Shown piece after piece: positions 1-8,439 of a stretch of DNA of 32,512 nt. Positions within the stretch are counted from its first letter, which is position 1; each line of letters opens with the position of its first letter. The stretch is from a virus, in the IMG/VR virus record IMGVR_UViG_3300029448_008344, positions 1 to 32,512 of that record; one strand, written 5' to 3'. A program made the translations under genes and the position numbers. The notes under the pieces were generated by a model. The model was not told the DNA's origin, did not search any database, and was given only the letters and a program-made list of their open reading frames with translations.

Positions 1-1
1 T

Positions 2-406
2 GGAGAAGGAATGACTAAAGATGAGTTTAGGGAAATGGTTCTTCAAGCTGAATCTGAACAAGGAATGTTTGGTTTATCTTCTTCAAATAAAGAAGGTCCT
101 TTTGGAATACTTACTAATGCTACAATAAAAGAACAAAGAGAAAAATTAAGTGGATTTAACAAACTAGTAAGTGGGCAAAACCTCGAGGAAGCTAACGACT
201 TTATTTTGAGACCTGGTCAACCTATTGTTAAATTTAACAAAGGAGACTTAGTAATGGGCGGTACCCAGTTAGGTATGGGCGGTGGTAAAGTAGAACAACT
301 ACTAGAACAATTGCTAGCAGAAACTAAAGCAGGAAAAGTTATTAAAATGGATACTGCAACCGTTGCAAGAAGCTTACAGCTCAATGCTACTAAGATGAGT
401 TATTAA
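2..406 (+). CDS. Tail protein, C-terminal part (tape-measure-like), 5' partial
   Basis: The frame is open through the left edge of the window. The first ATG at 11 is preceded immediately by in-frame GGA GAA GGA with no spacing for a ribosome binding site, so I read this as the end of a longer gene, although a start at 11 (131 aa) cannot be excluded. The middle holds a segment around ILRPGQPIVKFNKGDLVMGG, like the 'predicted to be placed outside the tail' endings that close many phage tape-measure or tail-length proteins: a short beta segment, a GGT turn, then a helical tail rich in LL and KA. It lies directly upstream of baseplate genes, which fits a tail role. The assignment to tape measure is an inference from this ending and from position; the virion role itself is more secure. 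Confidence 0.5.
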   Translation, partial: GEGMTKDEFREMVLQAESEQGMFGLSSSNKEGPFGILTNATIKEQREKLSGFNKLVSGQNLEEANDFILRPGQPIVKFNKGDLVMGGTQLGMGGGKVEQLLEQLLAETKAGKVIKMDTATVARSLQLNATKMSY

Positions 407-438
407 TTTAAAACTATTTATAATAAAAACTTAATATT

Positions 439-639
439 ATGTCAATTTTAAACAACCAAACATTTAATACAGTATTAGGATTAAAAGATACACAACCTTT
501 ATCTAAAGGAGGAAGAGATATAGCATCTCAAACTCATGCTAAAGGAGAAGGTGCAAATATTACTATACCTACTAAAGCTTCTAATCTTGATTTAGACGGA
601 CAAGTTCGTTCTAAATATACTGATAATTTACCTAAGTAA
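439..639 (+). CDS. Small hypothetical protein in tail gene cluster (66 aa)
   Basis: A 66-residue polar protein with no cysteine, no membrane segment and no motif I recognise. It is rich in Asn, Thr, Lys and Gly, and has the loose composition of short structural or assembly proteins. It starts 33 bases after the previous gene and ends two bases before the next structural gene, so it is almost certainly co-transcribed with the tail genes. No Shine-Dalgarno is visible before the ATG (the upstream stretch is AT-only). I believe it is a real gene because it fills the gap exactly and keeps the same AT-biased third positions as its neighbours, but I assign no function. Confidence 0.6.
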   Translation: MSILNNQTFNTVLGLKDTQPLSKGGRDIASQTHAKGEGANITIPTKASNLDLDGQVRSKYTDNLPK

Positions 640-641
640 AG

Positions 642-2363
642 ATGCCAGTAATCAATAGCTTAAAAAATACCACTCTTAAGAGTTTAAGGTATACTGGGTT
701 AGGACCAGCTGTTCAAAAGGATATCAATAATCCACCAGTCTATAACTCTCTTAGCAGAGAGACAGAGGCTCGAGGTGATGATGCCGCTAGGATAGGACGA
801 GCTATTATATTTGGTAGTCCCAAATTTGCAGTTAATTTAGCACAATTAAACGCTATTGATCAAGGAAGAAATCCAACACCAGTTCAAAGATTTGCTGATG
901 ATGTTCCTAGAGGAGTAGAAAGCAATAATATAGGAAGATTTTTTTCAGAGGTAGGAAAAGCTATTCGAAGTATAAGTAATTTTGCAAGAGATGAAATAGA
1001 TCAAGTAGCAAGCTCGGCAGTACAAACTCCTACTATTATAGCTTCTACCTTAGCTCAAGTAGCTGCAGAATCAGGAACTCATTTTGTATATGGTTTTGGT
1101 GTCAAAGGTAAATATATTCCTGGTAGTGCTTCTCCTCATGTATTGGCACAATTACAAGGAAGAATACCAATACCTACTGGATTTGATGAAAATAGAAGTG
1201 AATTAAAAGAAGCATGGTCGTCTTTAACTCCTAAGCCAGGTGCTAATCATCCTCTTGCTGACGGTAATTTAATACTTGGTAGTCAATTAAAAAATCCATC
1301 TAAAGTATCAGCATATGATTTTGTAAAAAGTAAATCTAATGATGCTATAGGAGATGGTGTAATGAGAGATTTTACCAGACCAGAAGATACATCAACTGGT
1401 AAAGCACCACAAAAAATTAGCAATGAAGTAGCAAAAGAAAGCAGAGTAGGGTTATCTAAAAATAGAAAACTAACAAAATATACTGATTCATTTGTAGTTT
1501 TTGATCCACAGTACAGTGATCAAAGAAATATGTTAGAACCTACTAAAGAAGCAGCTAGTGTGGACGATCTCATAAAATTTAAATTTAGTATTATTAACCC
1601 AGATGAAGATGATAATATAAATCTATACTTTAGAGCGTTTTTATCTAATTTTACTGATAATTACCAAGGTTCTTGGAATAGTACTAAATACTTAGGTAGA
1701 GCAGAAGACTTTTATACTTATCAAGGATTTAATAGATCTATAGGTATAGGATTTAAAATAGCTGCTTTTTCTAGAAACGAATTAAAACCTATATACAAAA
1801 AATTAGTTATGCTTGCTTCTACTACTGCTCCTACTTATTCTGGAGATAACGGATTTATGAGAGGCACTTTAGTTACTACAACTGTTGGAGATTATATAGT
1901 TGATCAACCAGGATTTATAAGCACAGTAGATTATTCATGGCAAACGGATTATCCATGGGAAGTGAAGTTATTAGGTAATGAAGATTACGACGTACAACAA
2001 TTACCCCATGTATTAGATGTTAGTTTAGGATTTACACCAATACATAGATTCTCAGTACAGACTGGACAGCAGCACTTTATTACTAATCCAGGTAAAGGAT
2101 TACAAGGAGGGCTTAATAGCTTTTTGGATGGTCTTCCAATAAATCAAAAACAACCGGAACAACCTATTTCAACTGAAGCAGCTATTGCTAAATTAAATGG
2201 AGAAACTGCAGCCCAATCTATATCTAAATTTAACGTTAAACCAACTTTAGATCTTTCTCCTGCTCCAGTTACAGGACTTGGCACTCTCGGTCAGAAGAAA
2301 GCTACTTCAGGATTTAATTCGGTATTAAAAACTGATTTTTTCTCTAACTTAAATAGTGGATAA
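642..2363 (+). CDS. Virion structural protein, probable baseplate / tail-tube initiator
   Basis: 573 aa. The N-terminal third is low in recognisable motifs and rich in Ala, Ser and Gln. Residues about 300-465 form the recognisable part: a beta-rich domain with W-x-x-x-K-Y-x-G-R-A-E, F-Y-T-Y-Q-G-F-N-R, a G-F-M-R-G turn and P-G-F-I-S-T-V-D-Y-S-W, followed by Y-P-W-E-V. This pattern of tryptophans and GR turns resembles tail-tube-fold proteins that start the tube on the baseplate (gp48/gp54-like in T4). The C-terminal 100 residues are linker-like. It lies two bases after a small gene and shares a TAATG junction with the LysM protein that follows, an order that fits a baseplate operon. The tube-initiator assignment is an inference; structural protein is well supported. 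Confidence 0.55.
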   Translation: MPVINSLKNTTLKSLRYTGLGPAVQKDINNPPVYNSLSRETEARGDDAARIGRAIIFGSPKFAVNLAQLNAIDQGRNPTPVQRFADDVPRGVESNNIGRFFSEVGKAIRSISNFARDEIDQVASSAVQTPTIIASTLAQVAAESGTHFVYGFGVKGKYIPGSASPHVLAQLQGRIPIPTGFDENRSELKEAWSSLTPKPGANHPLADGNLILGSQLKNPSKVSAYDFVKSKSNDAIGDGVMRDFTRPEDTSTGKAPQKISNEVAKESRVGLSKNRKLTKYTDSFVVFDPQYSDQRNMLEPTKEAASVDDLIKFKFSIINPDEDDNINLYFRAFLSNFTDNYQGSWNSTKYLGRAEDFYTYQGFNRSIGIGFKIAAFSRNELKPIYKKLVMLASTTAPTYSGDNGFMRGTLVTTTVGDYIVDQPGFISTVDYSWQTDYPWEVKLLGNEDYDVQQLPHVLDVSLGFTPIHRFSVQTGQQHFITNPGKGLQGGLNSFLDGLPINQKQPEQPISTEAAIAKLNGETAAQSISKFNVKPTLDLSPAPVTGLGTLGQKKATSGFNSVLKTDFFSNLNSG

Positions 2364-2668
2364 TGTTCAGACGTTATAATAACATAAAGAAATTAGTTTC
2401 CGATGAAGGAAAAAATTACTATCTTAATCCAGTGTATCCCGATATACCAGATAGTGAAGAGGATATATATGTAATAACTACTGGAGGAGATCGATTTGAT
2501 TCTCTTGCATTGCAGTTTTATGGTGATTCCTCACTTTGGTGGGTAATAGCTTCTGCAAATACATCTGTAAGAGATAGCTTAGTAGTACAACCAGGCGTGC
2601 AGTTGAGAATACCTTTAAGTAAATCAAGGGTTTTAGACTTGTACAGAGCCGCTAATAGTAATAGATAA
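2363..2668 (+). CDS. LysM-type baseplate protein (gp53 / gpX-like)
   Basis: 101 aa. Residues about 40-85 form a LysM-like fold: a G-D-R-F-D-S-L-A core, then F-Y-G-D-S-S-L-W-W-V-I-A-S-A-N, and a closing P-G-V-Q-L-R-I-P strand. The sequence 'YGD..LWWVIA.AN' is typical of the LysM modules in contractile-tail baseplate proteins (T4 gp53, P2 gpX, contractile injection system LysM proteins), where the module works as a structural clamp rather than a peptidoglycan binder. Start and stop overlap by one base with both neighbours (TAATG on each side), which implies translational coupling in a baseplate operon. No catalytic residues or signal peptide. Confidence 0.75.
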   Translation: MFRRYNNIKKLVSDEGKNYYLNPVYPDIPDSEEDIYVITTGGDRFDSLALQFYGDSSLWWVIASANTSVRDSLVVQPGVQLRIPLSKSRVLDLYRAANSNR

Positions 2669-4857
2669 TGGCTAATGCACCTTTATTAGGAGCACCTTTT
2701 AAACAAGACGTAAGACAACAATTACAAATACGTAGTCAAAAAAGAGCTTCTCAAAATTTAACAGATAGAGATTTAGCAGTCCAGCATGGAAGTACTGGTT
2801 GGGCAAGGATATCTTCTGGGGTAATAGTAAAAGGTGATACTGAAAAAGCTAAAAATAATATACTTCAAGGAGGAATATTATCTAAAATAAACAAAGGATT
2901 TTCAGAATCTGGTGAAGATGGATCATATACTAAAGATTCAGCTCAAGGTTTTAAACCTATCCCCGGTATAGACAGTATAGAGATAGTTACTCAAAATGCC
3001 CAAGGTACTATACGAAAAACTGATGTAGCTTTTAAAGTAAACAGTTTAGAACAGTTAGAAGATTTTGAAAGATTATATTTAAGACCTGGATTTTCTGTAT
3101 TATTAGAATACGGTCATAGTGCATATTATGATAACGATGGAAATATCATAAATGACGTTCCATCAGTAGTAGATTTTTTTGGTACTGCCGATCAAGAAGT
3201 TGTAGTAAAAAAAATAATTCAATTACAAAAAGAATCTAATTATAATTACGATGCAATTTTTGGACTTATAATGAATTTCCAATATTCTTTTAATATGGAT
3301 GGTGGTTATGATTGTACTTTTTATATAATAAGTAAAGGATCTTTATTAGAATCTATTTTAGCTATATCATCAGGAGATACTAAAAATTCAACTAAAACTG
3401 CTGACGGCAGTATAGGAGCAGCAGGAGAGTTTTTACAAGGACTGGCACAAAAAACCTCAGAAAAATCAGATCAAGATAATAAATCTGTGGTATTACAGAT
3501 ACTAAACAGAATTTATGAAATAACAGGTCAGCAGGAACCAGTTCTAGATACTTTAAAAACTGACTTTGTTTCCCTTGATCTTAAAAAAGCTGATAGACCT
3601 TATTATCTACATAACATAAGTACCGATAAACCTAATAGTGCTAAAAAAGTATATATTACATTTAGTACTCTTTTAAAAATATTAAATAATACTGTTAACT
3701 TAGTAGTAAATGGTAAAAAAGAATTTATTAACTTAGGGCATAATGATGATTTTACAGTAAATAGTCCATTTTTGACTTACCCTAATCACTTTTCATCTAA
3801 TCCTAATGTTTGTTTACTTGCGAAAACACCTAATGATAAACAATTATCTTTTGCAGCTATAGGAAACGACTTTCCATCAGCATCTGGTAAAGGAAATCAA
3901 ATAAATACTGATATATTTTTAGACATATCTTTTTTAGCTAGAACATTAAATGGTATAGCAAACGGTAGTAAAAAAAATCATTCAATAGTAGATTTTTTAA
4001 AAATTGTATTTGAAAAAGTAAGTATAGCTTTAGGAGGCATAAATGAATTTGACTTTCATTATATAGAATTACCTGAAGAAGGTAAACCTATACCAACTGT
4101 GTATTTAGTAGATAGACGTATTACCCCAACATCTACTGATATTAGAACTAATATTATACCCTGTTACGGTAAAGGAGGATTATTATCTAATATAAGTGTT
4201 ACTTCTAAAATTAGCAATGAACTATCTACTTTAATGGCTTTAGGAGCACAAGCTAGCGGTACGAACTTAAGTAATTATTCAGGTTTAGTTTTAAATTATA
4301 ATAAAGGATTAGAAGATAAATTTAAAAAGACATTTAACGATGGAGTAAATAAATCTAACGATACTGATGGAAGTTCAGATCCTGATGATTATGACAAAAA
4401 AGTTAAAACAATAAAAGATAGTGTAGAAAACTTTATAAAAGGATCTGCTTTCAAGGACTCTGACGGTAAGAGTTTAGAAGAACCTCATAAATTTATAACT
4501 AACTCAGACGTTCAAAAAGCTTTAAATCCTATACAGGGAGTTTTACCTTTTGAACTTTCTTTTACTATGCAAGGTATTGCAGGATTGGTAATTGGACAAG
4601 GATTTAAACTACAGAATGGAATATTACCTAGTCATGTACAGGATACAGCAGGGTTTATTTTAAGATCTGTAAATCATTCAATTCAAGGTAATGTATGGAC
4701 TACTGATATTTCTGCTTATATGACTTTATGTGAACCTGATCCTGAAAAAATAACTAAACAGTTTGAAGATGTGAAGAAATACAAGAACAACTCAATTTGT
4801 CTGGTAACGATAAAACAGCAAAATAACATAGTATGTACGCACCAAAATCCATGTTGA
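2668..4857 (+). CDS. Large baseplate/tail structural protein with probable 3' frameshift
   Basis: 729 aa as read. Residues about 95-150 carry a conserved-looking block (PGIDSIEIV, then LEQLEDFERLYLRPGFSVLLEYGH) followed by beta-rich segments; the rest is Ser/Asn-rich, as in baseplate or hub proteins. I cannot name a T4 equivalent. The last 30 or so codons look wrong: they contain three cysteines and overlap the next gene by 25 bases. Reading one base back from about 4770 gives instead EEIQEQLNLSGNDKTAK and a stop at 4824-4826, seven bases before the next ATG, which is a far more natural end. A missing base near 4771-4773 (for example GTT GAA read as GTG AA) would explain this. Either an assembly error, a real mutation or a programmed shift. 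Confidence 0.65.
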   Translation: MANAPLLGAPFKQDVRQQLQIRSQKRASQNLTDRDLAVQHGSTGWARISSGVIVKGDTEKAKNNILQGGILSKINKGFSESGEDGSYTKDSAQGFKPIPGIDSIEIVTQNAQGTIRKTDVAFKVNSLEQLEDFERLYLRPGFSVLLEYGHSAYYDNDGNIINDVPSVVDFFGTADQEVVVKKIIQLQKESNYNYDAIFGLIMNFQYSFNMDGGYDCTFYIISKGSLLESILAISSGDTKNSTKTADGSIGAAGEFLQGLAQKTSEKSDQDNKSVVLQILNRIYEITGQQEPVLDTLKTDFVSLDLKKADRPYYLHNISTDKPNSAKKVYITFSTLLKILNNTVNLVVNGKKEFINLGHNDDFTVNSPFLTYPNHFSSNPNVCLLAKTPNDKQLSFAAIGNDFPSASGKGNQINTDIFLDISFLARTLNGIANGSKKNHSIVDFLKIVFEKVSIALGGINEFDFHYIELPEEGKPIPTVYLVDRRITPTSTDIRTNIIPCYGKGGLLSNISVTSKISNELSTLMALGAQASGTNLSNYSGLVLNYNKGLEDKFKKTFNDGVNKSNDTDGSSDPDDYDKKVKTIKDSVENFIKGSAFKDSDGKSLEEPHKFITNSDVQKALNPIQGVLPFELSFTMQGIAGLVIGQGFKLQNGILPSHVQDTAGFILRSVNHSIQGNVWTTDISAYMTLCEPDPEKITKQFEDVKKYKNNSICLVTIKQQNNIVCTHQNPC

Positions 4858-6539
4858 AAAAAGTAGGAGTTGATACTAATCTAGACTTAGATCTAGATAG
4901 TATTATAGATAAACTTCTTAATAAAGTATTTGGGGTAGTAGACAAAGCTTTAGGAACTGATAGTAAAAAATCAGGAGTTCCTGGAGTCACATTAAGTACA
5001 AAAGATATAGAAGTATTTCAAACTAGAAATTTGCAAGTTTTTGCAATGACTAAAGAAGACTTTAATAAAAGTAATTTTGATAATGCAGTTTTTGTATCTA
5101 ATGAAGTTCCGATAGATGAAGATGCAGAACCAGTAATAGTTAGATTCAGACCCAGACCTCTTCTAGCTGATTATGAATTAGGTACTATAGATAGATATGT
5201 TTTATATGATATTAGAAATCAAGGTATAATAGAGGTAAGTAAAGATGACTATGTTGAATTTAGATCTCTTAGATATAAAAGGTCATTTGTTATTTCTTGG
5301 TATATATTTGGTAAAGCAGATGATTATCAAATAAAAAAGTATATCTATCCTGGAGTTAGAAATAATAATATAGATGTACTTGCTCAAGCCGAATCTACCA
5401 TTCCAGGTATAACTGATTATTTTGAAGATAAAATTGAATTTCTTTTAGAAAGTTTAGATGATTATTCTGGTGATCCTGAAGTAGTAAATTTACCTGAACC
5501 TGAAGACCCAATATCAGAAGAAAAAGCTGAAGAATTTGAAGATTTAGGTTATGGACCAGAAACTTTAGATGTTCCAGCTCTTCCAAAAATAGATTTAGAT
5601 TTTGCTGATGATCTAGCAGGAGACTTTACTGCCGCAGATGAACTATTAGGAAATGTATCAGCTTCTATTGAAGATATTATAGCTACACAAGATCAAGTTA
5701 CTGCTGAACAAGAAGGCTTGTTGGAAGAAAATGAAAAGAGATTGAGAGAGCTCGAAGAAGATCAGCTTTTACAGGAACGAAAAAATGCATTTAATGAGAT
5801 TATTAATGATATGACTTCTGATACAGGTAAAATGGTTCAAAGTATCGTTGAAATGAGTTCTGGTGCTAAACGTAGAAAGAAAAAAAGAAGATTAGATCAA
5901 GAAAGAGATGAACAAAAGGCTAAGTTATTAATTCCAAGATTACTTAATAAAAAACTATGGAAAAAAGATCTTCCTACTGATGATAAAAATTATGGAACAG
6001 GTTTTTACGAATTTACTCCTGAAGAAGTTGTGGAGTGGGGGAATGAGACAAGATTAAATACTCGTATGAAAATGGCTGTAAATGCTAAAGAACTTTACAC
6101 TACATGGACAAGAGATAATAAAGATTACTACGGAAGGACTGTTCTGTATAGAATAACTCCTGCTGATCCAGTGAAAGAAGATCAAATACCTGACCCTTCT
6201 TTAAATTATGATGCTATAGAATTAACCGGAGCAGAACGTAGAGTTGCTTTATCTATACTTCCAGCAAGAAGCAAAAGAAAAGCATCTTTGAGATCAGCTA
6301 TTCAAAATATATATAAAGAACAAAAGTTAGTCTATAGAGATAATGTTGGTACGTACCCTGAAAACCCTGCGCAAATTAGAAATGATGTACAAGATAGATA
6401 TCAAGAATATAGAAGACTACAATCAGTAAACCAAACTGGGAGATATAGCAAAAGAGGTAGAGCAGCATCTAGAAGAAACTCAAGGAATCTACCTCAGAAT
6501 CCAGGTAGTGGGAGAAATCGAAATAGAAGAGGTAGATAA
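4833..6539 (+). CDS. Virion-associated protein with acidic middle, coiled coil and basic tail
   Basis: 568 aa, not recognised by family. Four parts can be seen. Residues 1-200 look globular and beta-rich (RFRPRPLLADYELG, FVISWYIFGKADDYQIKKY). About 200-270 is very acidic and Pro-rich (PEPEDPISEEKAEEFEDLG). About 275-350 is helical and charged, with heptad-like E/L/K repeats (EENEKRLRELEEDQLLQERK) and then a KRRKKKRR cluster. The final 40 residues are Arg/Asn/Gly-rich and highly basic. It is the last gene of the tail cluster and is followed by a promoter-like region. The position suggests a baseplate or tail protein; the basic tail could bind DNA or another acidic virion surface. Function unknown. 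Confidence 0.6.
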   Translation: MYAPKSMLKKVGVDTNLDLDLDSIIDKLLNKVFGVVDKALGTDSKKSGVPGVTLSTKDIEVFQTRNLQVFAMTKEDFNKSNFDNAVFVSNEVPIDEDAEPVIVRFRPRPLLADYELGTIDRYVLYDIRNQGIIEVSKDDYVEFRSLRYKRSFVISWYIFGKADDYQIKKYIYPGVRNNNIDVLAQAESTIPGITDYFEDKIEFLLESLDDYSGDPEVVNLPEPEDPISEEKAEEFEDLGYGPETLDVPALPKIDLDFADDLAGDFTAADELLGNVSASIEDIIATQDQVTAEQEGLLEENEKRLRELEEDQLLQERKNAFNEIINDMTSDTGKMVQSIVEMSSGAKRRKKKRRLDQERDEQKAKLLIPRLLNKKLWKKDLPTDDKNYGTGFYEFTPEEVVEWGNETRLNTRMKMAVNAKELYTTWTRDNKDYYGRTVLYRITPADPVKEDQIPDPSLNYDAIELTGAERRVALSILPARSKRKASLRSAIQNIYKEQKLVYRDNVGTYPENPAQIRNDVQDRYQEYRRLQSVNQTGRYSKRGRAASRRNSRNLPQNPGSGRNRNRRGR

Positions 6540-6541
6540 GA

Positions 6542-6571
6542 GTTTGTTAGTATAAATAATATTCGTATATT
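6542..6571 (+). promoter_or_regulatory. Promoter-like pair GTTT-N20-TATATT
   Basis: The -33-like box GTTT(G) starts three bases after the preceding stop and the -7-like box TATATT is at 6566-6571, with a 20-base spacer. The same arrangement with an exact GTTG occurs in four other intergenic regions of this window. The downstream gene, the polymerase, starts 19 bases after the second box. Its leader reads ATTAAAAAGGTTAT, closely matching the leader before the helicase gene. Confidence 0.5.
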
Positions 6572-6589
6572 ATTAAAAAGGTTATTTAA

Positions 6590-7915
6590 GTGTTTTATAT
6601 AGTAGAGCAAGAAGAAAAGTTACTTAGCTTAGAAAGATTAGTTAGATTAGGAGTTTATATCGATGTTATTTCTTCTAATGATTTATATCACCCTAAACTA
6701 AGTTCTACAGTAGCAGTTTATATTAGATTAGTAGGATCTGATCACGGTTATATTATACCTATCAATCACGATGAAGGTTTAAACGTTTCAAAAGACCGTG
6801 TCTATGGTATTCTTTCTAAAGCTACTAAGCTATATACTAGAAATAAAAAAGAACTTCTCTATCACTTTAACTTACAGGATGCTATAGATTTATCCCTACT
6901 TTACTCTATGGTAAAATATGATAGATTAGAATATAATAAAGAAAGTACTACTTTAAATTATTTTTATAATAAACATCGAGATTTTGCTAATATAAATCAA
7001 CTTATTCCCATATCTAAACTTTATGAATCTTGTAATAAAGTATACGATCAAATAAAAAGTATTATAAATTATGAAATTCCTTCCGGATTCGATTTTTATA
7101 ATAAAACCGGCACAAACGTATTTTATTTATTAGAACAAGCAGGTTTAGGTGTATTTTACCAAAATTATGTAGATATATTTAAACCTCGTAACCCTATACA
7201 CAACACCATTAATAACTCAGTATTAACTTCATACAATTTATACAATGCTACCTCTAGACCAACTAATGCTTACAATAGCGTTAATTTCGCTGCTATTCCT
7301 AAGTCTGAAGAACATAGAAAATGCTTCAGACCTCAAAACGACTTCTTTGTTGAGTTTGATTTTGACGGTTATCACTTGCGTTTACTTTGTGATCAGATTG
7401 ATTATGCGCTAACTAAAGAATCTGCTCATAAGCAACTTGCAAAACAATATTTTAATAAAGAAGAAATAACAGAAAAAGAATATGACAAAGCAAAACAAAT
7501 TAACTTTCACGCAATTTATGGAAAGATACCCGAAAAATGGGCTAACCTTGAGATCTTTACAAAAATTAAAGATTTTATCGATGCATTATGGGAAGAATTC
7601 GAAAAAAACGGAGCAGTTGTGGCGCCTATTAGTGGAAAAAGCTTTAGCAAACAGTTAAAAGACATGCACCCTCAGAAATTAATGAACTATGTCATGCAAA
7701 GCTTGGAAACTTCAAGAAATATACTTATATTAAAGGATATACTTAGGTATTTAAAAAACAAGAAAACAAACGTTGTTCTTTATACTTACGATGCTTTACT
7801 TTTCGATTTTAGTAAGGAAGACGGTAAAGAAACATTAGAAGACATAAAGGAGATCTTAGAAGAAGATGGGAAATACCCTATAAAATTTAAACACTCGAAA
7901 GATCTTTGTTTATAA
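6590..7915 (+). CDS. DNA polymerase family A, compact polymerase without a working proofreading domain
   Basis: 441 aa with a GTG start chosen because it follows an AAAAAGG leader and no upstream ATG is available. The palm motifs of Pol I-type polymerases are visible. Motif A is DFDGYHLRLL (D257; the Glu of the Pol I steric gate is His here). Motif B is KQINFHAIYG (K302, F306, Y310). Motif C is TYDALLF (D401, where Pol I has HDE). An R-P-T-N-A stretch near 223 matches the template-binding segment before motif A. Residues 40-110 resemble a degenerate 3'-5' exonuclease fold (YIIPINHDEG) without its acidic triad. No 5'-3' exonuclease is fused; that enzyme is encoded separately at 10310-11326. 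Replicates phage DNA with the gp32-, UvsX- and helicase-like proteins downstream. Family A is secure; activity with the altered motifs is inferred. Confidence 0.8.
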   Translation: MFYIVEQEEKLLSLERLVRLGVYIDVISSNDLYHPKLSSTVAVYIRLVGSDHGYIIPINHDEGLNVSKDRVYGILSKATKLYTRNKKELLYHFNLQDAIDLSLLYSMVKYDRLEYNKESTTLNYFYNKHRDFANINQLIPISKLYESCNKVYDQIKSIINYEIPSGFDFYNKTGTNVFYLLEQAGLGVFYQNYVDIFKPRNPIHNTINNSVLTSYNLYNATSRPTNAYNSVNFAAIPKSEEHRKCFRPQNDFFVEFDFDGYHLRLLCDQIDYALTKESAHKQLAKQYFNKEEITEKEYDKAKQINFHAIYGKIPEKWANLEIFTKIKDFIDALWEEFEKNGAVVAPISGKSFSKQLKDMHPQKLMNYVMQSLETSRNILILKDILRYLKNKKTNVVLYTYDALLFDFSKEDGKETLEDIKEILEEDGKYPIKFKHSKDLCL

Positions 7916-7934
7916 ACATGAAAGATATTTATAT

Positions 7935-8393
7935 ATGATACAAGAAGCTATCGCTAGGGAGTTCGATTACGATATTGATCCCATTTATTTAAATGAAGAT
8001 ATGAGCAACAAATTATTTTGTACCTTTGCTACTCAAGATACTTTAGACGAGGTTCTCGAGGAGGTAAAGGAACGCTATAAAATCATATATAATAAAATCT
8101 TTGTACTTTATTCTAAAAGTCAAGATGAGTATATATGTACTTATAATGTAGACTTTGGTAATGTAGGATCCTTCCTGAATAATACTATATTAGTACACCG
8201 TAAAAAAGAATCAAATACCCTCTATACTATTAACGCACTGAATACTCTTATTAAAGAGTTAAACGGAGGTGTATTAGATACATCATATAGAATTAACTGG
8301 CCAGATTATAAAAATTGTATACTATTGACTAAAGGGCCAGAGTTAAAAAGAGTCAATACAAAATTATACAAGATTTTAGAGTTGGAGAATTAA
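7935..8393 (+). CDS. Conserved-looking hypothetical protein between polymerase and SSB (152 aa)
   Basis: A soluble alpha/beta protein that I do not recognise. It has an acidic N-terminus, and its most ordered-looking part is residues 85-140, with ILVHRKKESNTLYTINALN followed by LIKELNGGVLD and an INWPDYKN segment. No Walker, metal-binding or nuclease motif is evident. The start at 7935 lies 20 bases after the polymerase stop with no Shine-Dalgarno. The next gene's promoter-like -33 box lies inside its last codons. Sitting between the polymerase and the SSB gene in the replication block, it may be a replication accessory protein, but that is position-only inference. Confidence 0.6.
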   Translation: MIQEAIAREFDYDIDPIYLNEDMSNKLFCTFATQDTLDEVLEEVKERYKIIYNKIFVLYSKSQDEYICTYNVDFGNVGSFLNNTILVHRKKESNTLYTINALNTLIKELNGGVLDTSYRINWPDYKNCILLTKGPELKRVNTKLYKILELEN

Positions 8394-8410
8394 AATATTC
8401 TTCTTATATT
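8381..8410 (+). promoter_or_regulatory. Promoter-like pair GTTG-N20-TATATT upstream of SSB gene
   Basis: GTTG at 8381-8384, a 20-base spacer and TATATT at 8405-8410, preceded by CT. The pair is 30 bases upstream of the ATG of the gp32-like gene. The spacer contains an imperfect inverted repeat, GGAGAAT (8384-8390) against ATTCTTC (8397-8403). A T4-late-like TATAAATA octamer lies further down at 8422-8429, but it is close to the start codon and could be chance in this AT-rich DNA. Confidence 0.6.
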
Positions 8411-8439
8411 ACAATAAACGTTATAAATAAATTAGTTAT

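Noticed and set aside
11-19. Start of a new gene at ATG 11 with GGAGAAGGA as ribosome binding site
   Set aside because: The purine stretch touches the ATG without spacing and reads in frame as GEG. Most starts in the window lack such signals, and the protein looks like a C-terminal piece, so an upstream start is more likely.
4754-4990. Reverse-strand 78-aa frame
   Set aside because: It lies opposite the end of one structural gene and the start of the next, has no promoter and its composition mirrors the opposite coding strand. All accepted genes are on the + strand.
8422-8429. TATAAATA, the T4 late-promoter octamer, also at 6551-6558
   Set aside because: In DNA this AT-rich several chance copies are expected; one lies ten bases before a start codon and the other inside a spacer. 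The GTTG-N20-TATATT pair explains these regions better.
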